This document shows, piece after piece, positions 56,645 to 64,000 of a stretch of DNA of 64,000 nucleotides (the first letter of the stretch is position 1; the number at the start of each line of letters is the position of its first letter). The notes under the pieces are model-generated. The model was not told the DNA's origin. It saw nothing but the letters and a program-made list of their open reading frames with translations, and searched no databases. Origin of the DNA: Saprolegnia diclina VS20 (lineage: Eukaryota; Oomycota; Saprolegniomycetes; Saprolegniales; Saprolegniaceae); NCBI RefSeq assembly GCF_000281045.1, contig NW_008246096.1:588497-652496 (forward strand), read 5' to 3'. Position numbers and translations under genes: made by a program.

Positions 56645-59413
56645 ATGGCCACTCGCTACTTTGCGTTTACCATGCTGGCCGTCTCGACGCGTCGGCTCCA
56701 GAAGGACCTGCAGAAGGCGCTGCGCAAAAACTGCGGCGAGCGCGAGCTCCACATGCTGCACCAGGTACGACCTCGGCGGCGTCGCCTCGATGGCTCATGC
56801 GCCGCGTAGCAAATCGGCTCGACGCTCCAGCGCGTCCAGCGCAACCAGAACGTGTGGAAGCATGCGACGCTCCGGGCGCACACGACCAACTCGACCGCCG
56901 CCGCGCGCCATCAGCTCAAGGACGCGCAGCCCATGTCCTTTGGCGCGTGGCTCGCCCAGCGCATCCCCAAGGGTACGACGATGTGCTTGCATGGCCGTGT
57001 GTGGTCATCGTCGCGCGTGTAGGTTTTGAGCGCTTTTACCCCAAGGGTGCCAAGGGTCCGTCAACCGGCGCCAAGCCGTCGTCGGGTGGTCCGAAGGAGA
57101 CACCAAAGGGTCCGTCGGGCAGCGGTGGCAGCGGCGGCGCGGGCGGCAAGAAGCCGCCGACCGGCGACAGCAACGCGGCCGACTCGCTCAAGTACACGAT
57201 CCCGATCGCGCTCGCGCTCCTTCTCTTCCTGGAGGTCTCGTCGGGCGAGCATCTCAAGGAGATGAACTGGCAAGAGTTCCGCAACCACTTTCTCGCGCAA
57301 GGCAAGGTCGACCACCTCGTGATTGTCAACAAGAGCTACGCCAAGGTCTTCTTGCGCCCGAGCGCGTCGAGCACGGCCGCGCCGGCGAGTGGCATGCAGC
57401 AGTCGTACGACCATTCGTCAACCGACGACCACCATGCGGGCGAGCTTCCGCCGGGTGGTGCGTCGGCGCCGCCGGCCACGCTGCCAGCGAGCTTCTACTT
57501 CAACATTGGCAGCATCGACAGCTTTGAGCGCCACATGGAGCAGACACAGGCGTCGCTTGGCATTGCGCCAGCAGATTACATTCCGATCCAGTACGCGAAC
57601 GAGATGAACTGGAAGATGGAGTTGCTCAAGATGGCGCCGACGCTCCTCCTCATCGGCTTTCTCATGATGTCGATGCGCGGTATCGGCGGCGCTGGCGGCG
57701 GTGGCGGCATGGGCGGCATCTTCAAGGTCGGCAAGTCGCCCGCCAAGAAGATCACGAAGGAAGACATCAAGATCACGTTCAAGGACGTGGCCGGCGTCGA
57801 CGAGGCGAAGAAGGAGATCATGGAATTCGTCGAGTTTCTCAAGAACCAGAAAAAGTTTACGGACCTCGGCGCCAAGATCCCCAAGGGCGCCTTGCTTGTC
57901 GGCCCGCCGGGTACGGGCAAGACGATGCTGGCCAAGGCGACGGCCGGCGAGGCCTCGGTGCCGTTCTACTCGATCTCCGGGTCGGACTTTATCGAGATGT
58001 TTGTCGGTGTCGGTCCGTCCCGCGTCCGCGATCTCTTCAAGGAAGCTCGGTATGTGATATACATTCGCGTGCTTAGTTGTATCTTATTTGCTGCGTAGCG
58101 CGAACGCGCCGTGCATTGTCTTTATCGATGAAATCGACGCGGTCGCCCGCGCGCGTAGCAGCGGCAAGTTTGGCGGCGGCAACGACGAGCGCGAGAACAC
58201 GCTCAACCAGCTCCTCGTCGAGATGGACGGCTTCAACTCGAGCGAGGGCGTCGTGGTCCTCGCCGGTACGAACCGCGTCGACATTCTCGACAAGGCCATT
58301 CTGCGACCGGGTCGCTTTGACCGTCAAATCACGGTCGACAAGCCCGACATCAAGGTACTCCTGTTGTCTGTGCTGATGTCGCTCATTTGTCTCTAGGGCC
58401 GCCGCGCGATCTTTAGCGTCCACCTGCAGTCGCTGCACCTCGACGGCACGGTCGAAGACTTTGCTCGACGCATGGCGGCGCTCACGCCGGGTTTCTCTGG
58501 CGCGGACATTGCCAACATTTGCAACGAAGCGGCCATCGTGGCTGCGCGCCGCAACGGCGACTCGATCACGTTCAAGGACTTTGAGCAGGCGACGGACCGT
58601 GTCATTGGCGGCCTCGAGACGAACCGGCTCATGTCGCCGGAGGAGAAGAAGACAGTCGCGTACCACGAGGCGGGCCACGCGGTCACCGGCTGGTTCCTCG
58701 AGCACGCCGACCCGCTCCTCAAGGTGACGATCGTGCCCCGGGGCAAGGGCTCGCTCGGGTATGCGCAGTACCTCCCGAAGGAGGTGTCGCTCCACTCGAA
58801 AGAAGCGATCGAGGACATTATGTGCATGGCCCTCGGCGGCCGCGCGAGCGAGCACGTCAACTTTGACGGACGCATCACGACGGGCGCATCGGACGATCTG
58901 CGCCGCGTGACGCAAATGGCGTACTCGATGGTGCAGCTCTACGGTATGAACGACCGGATCGGGCAGCTCTCGTTCCCAAAGGACGACAATGGCGGGTACC
59001 CGGACCGCATGTACAGTGAGAAGACGGCCGAGGCGATGGACGAAGAGGCCAAGAAGATTGTCGACAAGATGTACGCGCGCACGATTTCGCTCCTGGAAGA
59101 CAAGAAGGACCTGCTGCACAAGCTCTCGGAAGAGCTCTTGGAGAACGAGACGATCAACCACGGCGACATTGTGCGCGTGTTGGGCCCGCGCCCGTTTGGC
59201 GGCAACAAGACGTACACGGAGTTTGTTGAAGAGTCGTGGGCCAACGCCGACTTGCACGAGAAGAACAAGCAGGCGGCGATCGACGCCGAGATCAAGGACG
59301 TCATTGACGCGCTCGACGTCGAAGGCGACGACGCGCCGACCACGGACGAGTCGACCAAGACGACGGACGAGTCGACCAAGACGACGGACGAGTCGACCAA
59401 GAAGACGGAATAG
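56645..59413 (+). CDS. Mitochondrial m-AAA protease (AFG3/FtsH family)
   Basis: Exons 56645-56764, 56810-56972, 57023-58049, 58099-58354 and 58397-59413 sum to 2583 nt, 860 residues. Inner-membrane, ATP-driven zinc protease for quality control and processing. In order: an N-terminal presequence-like segment ([16 protein letters not shown]), a Gly/Pro/Lys-rich linker, first membrane helix ([13 protein letters not shown]), an intermembrane-space domain, second helix ([11 protein letters not shown]), then the AAA module with GPPGTGKT (Walker A), CIVFIDEID (Walker B) and the arginine-finger region (RPGRFDRQI), then the peptidase site YHEAGHAV with its third ligand downstream. The C-terminus carries a short tandem repeat of TTDESTK. 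Domain order and length match AFG3-type subunits. Confidence 0.96.
59324..59413 (+). repeat. 21-bp coding microrepeat at the C-terminus of the AAA protease
   Basis: The heptapeptide TTDESTK is repeated in tandem three times, then once as a partial copy, near 59338-59410, encoded by nearly identical 21-bp units (ACGACGGACGAGTCGACCAAG). Near-identity at DNA level indicates recent expansion. Confidence 0.85.
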
Positions 59414-59503
59414 ATTTGCAATACCAAGTGACAGTGTAGGAGTAGACGCATATTCCCAACATGAAGAGGAAGATGATGCGACGAGGCTACGGATATTATA
59501 GTG

Positions 59504-60157
59504 CTAAAGGTCGTGCACGTGAATGCTCTGGAAGAGAAACTCGGCCGTCGTTGCCTCCGAGTGGGCCAAGAGGTCGCAGACGTCGCCGTGCGACGCCGAG
59601 AGCACGCAGTGCCGGTCCACGCTCACGAGGATGCTGCCCGGCAGCACTTCACCGCTGAGCTCGATCACGCCGCATCGTGGTCGTCCGCGGCTGTCGACGC
59701 CAACGGGCTCAAAGCCCGCTACGGTGGGCACGACAAACGACGACGGCGAGTCCGGCTCGACGAGGATGAGGCCGCTTGGGCCCGGCGGCACGTGCAGCCG
59801 CACGAGTTGGTACAGGTCGTCGTCGTGGCCCTCGTCGTCTTCGTCCGTGTCAAAGTACCCGGTCGTCGACTGGTACCGATAGAGGGTCCCGACGCGCCGA
59901 TCGATGCCAGGGTTGGACGGCCGCCGGACGACGACGGGCGACTCGGTCACGACCAAGTCGGGTGGCTTTTGCCACGGGAAGCAGCGGGGCAGCCATTTGT
60001 TGGGGAAGGCGTCGTCGCTCGGTTCGGGCGGCGTCGAGAGCACGTAGCGCTGGTACTGCGAGTATGTGGGCGACGACCGCGACTGGGAGTGGCGCGTCCG
60101 GGGCGTGAGGCCATCCCGGTCGCTGCCTCGGCTTTGCAGGCAGCAGCGCAGGAACAT
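59504..60157 (-). CDS. PDZ-like domain protein
   Basis: Single exon, 217 residues from the ATG at 60157. The first 70 residues are Ser/Arg-rich (RHSQSRSSPTYSQYQRYV) and probably disordered. A middle segment is Pro-rich. The C-terminal 90 residues look like a PDZ fold (LVRLHVPPGPSGLILVEPD, then GEVLPGSILVSVDRHCVL and DVCDLLAHSEATTAEFLF), where PSGLIL corresponds to the peptide-binding GLGF loop. PDZ domains bind C-terminal peptides; the partner is unknown. The open frame extends upstream to 60397, but the CCAAT box at 60179-60184 lies just before 60157, so the shorter form is preferred. It is convergent with the AAA protease. Confidence 0.7.
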   Translation of the reverse strand: MFLRCCLQSRGSDRDGLTPRTRHSQSRSSPTYSQYQRYVLSTPPEPSDDAFPNKWLPRCFPWQKPPDLVVTESPVVVRRPSNPGIDRRVGTLYRYQSTTGYFDTDEDDEGHDDDLYQLVRLHVPPGPSGLILVEPDSPSSFVVPTVAGFEPVGVDSRGRPRCGVIELSGEVLPGSILVSVDRHCVLSASHGDVCDLLAHSEATTAEFLFQSIHVHDL

Positions 60158-60953
60158 TTCAAACAAATCACGGCCAAGCCAATCGCAGCGCAGCAACCGA
60201 CGGTTATTGACCAATGAAACGCAGCAAAGTGACGATCTTGAACCGCCTTTGTTTTGGGTTGAGCCCGTCGGCGAAGAAGACACGATCAGCAGCGCAGCGT
60301 GGCTTTGGCGCGACCAGCTTGCAGATAGCATTGCGCGGCCGTTGGCACTCGCCACCACAGCAGCGAGGACAGGCTGCCTCTGTTCCAATCCAAACACGGA
60401 GCAACGTAGTGAATTTAGAGCGGCGTGTAAAATATATTTGAATTCATATAATTATAGTCTTGTCTTTTAAAACGCACCTTAACAACCAACACAGCTATTG
60501 TGAACCCCCGCGCGTGGTGCGTCAGCAGCGGAGCATATCAACAAGCTCCATAAACAATTATATATTCCATATAGCTCCATGCAGTACTTTCGCTATTGCA
60601 CGATGCACTGTAGCCCCCCACCATGGTACGACCGAATTGAACCTGGCACGCAAAGCCACCGTTGCACTGGCCCACCGAATTTTGCAGTAGCCATCCGCCA
60701 CACTGCTCATTATTGTCAGTCGTTGCTACCGTATTCTAAGGACACGATCAACGTACATGTACTTGTCGTTTGACGACTACGCAAGTATCCGGTCGGCTTG
60801 CCCGGGGCTTGGACACGCGCCGGAAACCATACCCCTTCGCTTGGTTCGCAGCGTTGTGGACCGACCCAAGGCTTTGTATTTGCAGTAGATTAGTAGTAGT
60901 ATTAGGCATTAGAGAATAGTAAGTTGTACACAAAACGGCGAAGGGAGGGGTGT
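60158..60953. other. Intergenic region
   Basis: AT-richer stretch between two minus-strand genes. No coding exon recognised. Confidence 0.5.
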
Positions 60954-62075
60954 TTACTGGTGCATGGTGACGTAGACGACGAGGAACGCGAGGAAGAGCA
61001 TGTACCACAAATTGAACTCGGGGTACTCATGCGGGTGGATCGACGGGCAGTGGATCTTGGGCGGCGCCGTGGCCGTCTCTTCATCAAAGCAGTCGCGCTT
61101 GCCACCAATGTGCACCTTGGGCGTCACCTTGGGCAGCTTGGTCTCCTTGCGCACTGGCTCCTCAACCTTGACGTCGTCCTTCACCTCGTCCTCGGCCGTC
61201 GTCGTCGTCTTCTCGTCGACAACGACAGGTGGCACAAATGGCTTGCGCACGTGGGGCTTGGGTACGTGTGCTTCAGGCGCCTCGGTGGCGTCGATGGTTT
61301 CGGGGAAGAGCATGCCCTTGAGCGAGTTATGCAGCTCGTGGATCGCCTGCTGCGTTGCGGCGTGCTGCTGGTGCTTGGCGCTGTGCTTGACGCGCGCTGG
61401 GCGCACGTACGGTGCCGACGGCACGAACGGCGCAAAGTGGCGCGGGCGGCTCGCGTGGTGCTTGGACATGTCGACGTGCGCAACCGGGTGCACTTCGTCG
61501 GCGAAATGAACGTGCTTCTTTTCGTCGTCGTCCGACGACGTGGACGACGAAGACGACGACAACGTCGCCTTGGCCGCCGCCTTGGCTTCGATCGTGGCTT
61601 CGACCTTGCCTTCGACACAGGGTTCGACGGTCGTATGGTGGACGTGGTGGGTGTGAATGTGGTGGCGCTGCGGCAGCGTGACGCGGGCCATGGGCACCTT
61701 GGGGGCCACGACTTCGGGCGCTTCCTCGGGTTCAATCTTGGGGCTCGACGACGTCGATCGGCGCCGGCGCTTGGTTGTGCGGAGTGTCTCGAGGCGGTGG
61801 CGGAACGAGTCGAGTGCGAACGCCGCCTTGTCGCTGTCGTTCAAGTCGATGTCCTTGAGGTGCTGGAAGAGCGACCCGAGGGCAACGTCCTTGATCGTCT
61901 TCGAGTGCTTGGCGGGCGGCGACGACTTGGTGCTGCTGCTGCTTTCTTCCACGTCGCTGTTGCCCTCGGACGACGTGGCGTCGGCGTCCATGGCCTTGAA
62001 GGTCACGGGGGCGTCAGTCGCATGCAATGCGTCGTCGACGAAGATGAGCGGCCGGCTAATGGTGGACGAGCACAT
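60954..62075 (-). CDS. Low-complexity, tail-anchored protein of unknown function
   Basis: Single exon, 373 residues from the ATG at 62075, which sits in a strong context (GCCGCCATGT); an in-frame ATG at 62129 is less likely. Low-complexity blocks are a Ser run (VEESSSSTKSSPP), a basic RRRRS patch that could be a nuclear or phosphorylation site, a His-rich segment (QRHHIHTHHVHHTTVEP), a Ser/Asp block (SSSSSSTSSDDDEKK) and a Glu/Lys/Val-rich region. The last 20 residues are a hydrophobic helix (LWYMLFLAFLVVYVTMHQ), so the protein is probably inserted into a membrane by its tail with the bulk in the cytosol. No enzyme domain is recognised. The His cluster may bind metal (inference). Confidence 0.8.
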   Translation of the reverse strand: MCSSTISRPLIFVDDALHATDAPVTFKAMDADATSSEGNSDVEESSSSTKSSPPAKHSKTIKDVALGSLFQHLKDIDLNDSDKAAFALDSFRHRLETLRTTKRRRRSTSSSPKIEPEEAPEVVAPKVPMARVTLPQRHHIHTHHVHHTTVEPCVEGKVEATIEAKAAAKATLSSSSSSTSSDDDEKKHVHFADEVHPVAHVDMSKHHASRPRHFAPFVPSAPYVRPARVKHSAKHQQHAATQQAIHELHNSLKGMLFPETIDATEAPEAHVPKPHVRKPFVPPVVVDEKTTTTAEDEVKDDVKVEEPVRKETKLPKVTPKVHIGGKRDCFDEETATAPPKIHCPSIHPHEYPEFNLWYMLFLAFLVVYVTMHQ

Positions 62076-63528
62076 GGCGGCGCAAGATGGAAAATGATCC
62101 AACACCAACGATCGCCCACACGCGATCAAATGCGTTCTCCGGTCTTTGTCGTGCCCACAAAAACACGCTACGCGCTCGCGCGTCTCTTTACATTAGGTTG
62201 TGATCGCGACCGCTCCGGTTGCCACGTGGACCATCTGGCTCTTCCCTGCGAGGTGCGATCGAGGCGCATTGCGGTGCGTCGAGCAGGCGACGTCACTTGA
62301 GATCGGCGGCCGACCGCGACCATCGATGTGCATACGTTACTGGCAGAGAGGCATCGGCGCGGGCGTAAGCACGCGTATGACCGTCGCGCGTGAGAAAGAT
62401 ACGCGCGCGTTCTCAGGCGTCGACACAGCGAAACCGGCTCTGGGCCACCACGTGGCGTCGGCGAACCATGGACCACAAAATATATGGCTCGGGTGACTCG
62501 GACTTCAACCGGCCACGAGGCCGTGCGTAATACCAGCGCTGAGGGGCCCGACGTCCAGAATGGTAGCGCTTTAGACTGTAGCTCACATGCTACCTCCTGG
62601 CTCACACGTTCGAATCAAACGTAAAGACACGCTAGAAACCAAACCGTGGTTGAATAGACGAAGTTGCAACAGTCGCGCGACGACGCACCTTGTTGCATTT
62701 GGGTGCAGGCGATGACTGCCATCAGCTCCGCCCCAATTGGTCCGTTTCGACGGCGCGTCATCGCCACCACCAAGATCCGCGATCCTCATTCAATGGCCAG
62801 CGGTCGCTTGCAGGATCTATACACGGCTCTCTTGCCGAATACTACGTGAGACGTGGGCGAAACGTTCCCACGGCTTCTTCTCGAGTTCACGCAAGACGGC
62901 TGCAAGGCGGACAGCGGACGGCGGCCGTGTCGCTGCTTTGTGATACTCACGTTTTGGCCACTCGACCGGACCAGCGCCGGCAGCATCCCAGGCAGCGTCC
63001 CAATAAGGTGCTTGGTCGCTCGTCCCAGACCAAGATCCCACTTCATTTCAGAATATCTTTTGGTTTATTGCCGGCCCTGCCTAGTCCATTGAAGACGGGT
63101 ACAGTAGCTCAATGTACCATGCAGAAGCTCTCTAGACCCGCATATCCGAGTTTTCCTGCGCCATGGCCGCCGCCAGCCAAAATGGCCTTCAGCATAAACA
63201 AATGTACTAAACTTAGTATGCATATATACTCTCTAACTCGAGTATGTGGTGGTGCAACTCCGTCGCAGCCAACCCAAAATTTAAATTTCGCTACTTTCGG
63301 CGGCAATCGGTGATGTCCCACCGTGCACCTCCGCCAACCAACGCGACCAACTTGGGTGCCAAGTCGCACGACACAGTCCCACGATGACCAGCACAGACGG
63401 TCGGACAATAGGACGGTCGGGGTTGATGATGACCGATGTGCTGCTGGAAGATCATTCACGCTAGCATACTCTTTAACTCTTGGATTATTCGTGTCAAAAC
63501 TATATATAAATAAACAATATACGAGGGT
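62076..63528. other. Intergenic region
   Basis: No supportable gene. An imperfect tRNA-like stretch at about 62560-62632 was examined and rejected. AT-rich after about 63190. Confidence 0.45.
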
Positions 63529-63774
63529 TTAGATCTCGGGCTTGCCAAAGACGACCGCCCAGATGTCCACGTTGCGGTCGTCCTGCTTGGTAGCAGCGGC
63601 GGTGGGAGCTTCGTCCTTGGGCGAGAGGTCCGCAAGGCCTTCGGGGAGGGGCACGAAGGGCTCGAGGACGACCAGCTTCTCGTCGGCGACGGCGGCCGGG
63701 CGAGCGACGGCCTGGGACGCGTTCAGGCGCGAGAGAGCTGTGGGCGGGATGCGGGGAACGCAGCGGCGAAGCAT
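63529..63774 (-). CDS. Small probable mitochondrial protein
   Basis: Single exon, 81 residues from the ATG at 63774. The N-terminus (MLRRCVPRIPPTALSRLNAS) is Arg-rich, amphipathic and without acidic residues, the hallmark of a mitochondrial targeting sequence. The mature part is short and acidic and ends VDIWAVVFGKPEI. I do not recognise the family; small respiratory-complex accessory subunits look like this, but that is a guess. An upstream in-frame extension to 63834 is possible. GATTGG (plus strand 63847-63852) lies 73 nt upstream, as in other promoters here. Confidence 0.65.
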   Translation of the reverse strand: MLRRCVPRIPPTALSRLNASQAVARPAAVADEKLVVLEPFVPLPEGLADLSPKDEAPTAAATKQDDRNVDIWAVVFGKPEI

Positions 63775-64000
63775 CTTGTGTGTTTGGCGGATATTGCAGA
63801 ATGAAAGGATCGACGGGGTCTCCAGCTGCAACATATGCTGCGCGCTGATTGGCTCGCCGCGTTTACATCGCTACCTACGACGGTCGGTCATCCATATCTT
63901 ACTTCGATTCCACCAATCCACGCCAAGTTGAACCTCCACTAAGGCCAATCAGATGAAAGTTCAATCGGCGACAGTCAAGCTCGCATAGACAAGGTAAGAC

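Noticed and set aside
62560-62632. tRNA-like stretch with GTTCGAATC and a GACTGTA anticodon-like segment
   Set aside because: The T-arm cannot pair in the standard 5-7-5 form and no acceptor stem closes it; the only good hairpin there has the wrong geometry.
1-64000. CRISPR arrays, operons, ribosome-binding sites, riboswitches
   Set aside because: The window is eukaryotic nuclear DNA; no regularly spaced short repeats or bacterial signals were seen.

Overview
This window is nuclear DNA from a eukaryote, most likely an oomycete of the Saprolegniales (Saprolegnia/Achlya/Aphanomyces type). The evidence is compact gene spacing on both strands, many short GT-AG introns (mostly 40-60 nt, usually opening GTACG and closing TAG), GC-rich third positions, and gene types usual in that group: atypical bZIP factors, START/zinc-finger proteins, LRR receptor-like proteins and ankyrin/WGR multidomain proteins. 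The species call is inference; no rRNA or other marker is present.

Layout. 1-2752: 3' part of an M1 aminopeptidase. 3605-15104: six same-strand bZIP paralogues, each with one intron at the same place, separated by AT-richer spacers that hold a Harbinger-type MITE (10618-11475) and a second inverted-repeat element (5971-6553). 15186-18699: an armadillo-repeat protein and SepSecS, the last enzyme of selenocysteine-tRNA synthesis. 18734-22469 (minus): CLU, the clustered-mitochondria protein. 23755-24640: a BMT2-like rRNA methyltransferase. 25457-28891: an LRR receptor whose kinase domain has lost its catalytic residues. 29643-31452: a START/zinc-finger protein. 31474-32935 (minus): a DA1-like LIM peptidase. 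33666-34772: a stand-alone glutathionylspermidine-amidase-like protein. 35252-36649 (minus): a secreted tyrosinase. 37550-40832: a PA-PA-ankyrin-coiled coil-IQ-WGR protein. 40884-42946 (minus): a Na+/H+ exchanger. 43323-44438 (minus): a protein kinase with a mitochondrial-type leader. 45548-47925 (minus): a TPR-rich protein. 48140-48489: an MYCBP/AMY-1 homologue, tail to tail with a TPR-prefoldin fusion (48528-49531, minus). 49776-50483: a transposase-type helix-turn-helix protein with a coiled coil. 52290-53990: decayed coding fragments. 54534-55958 (minus): an SLC45/GPH sugar transporter. 56645-59413: a mitochondrial m-AAA (AFG3/FtsH) protease. 59504-60157 (minus): a PDZ-like protein. 60954-62075 (minus): a low-complexity tail-anchored protein. 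63529-63774 (minus): a small probable mitochondrial protein.

The genes do not form operons. Themes are mitochondria (CLU, AFG3, the kinase, the small 63.7 kb protein), chaperone biology (TPR-prefoldin) and transcription (bZIP array). The most notable observations are the bZIP array in which five of six members lack the normally invariant DNA-contacting Asn, the TPR-prefoldin fusion, the pseudokinase receptor with one exon per leucine-rich repeat, and the PA/ankyrin/WGR protein with a Lon-like segment. Exon boundaries were placed by eye from splice signals and reading-frame continuity; for most genes the summed exons give an exact multiple of three.
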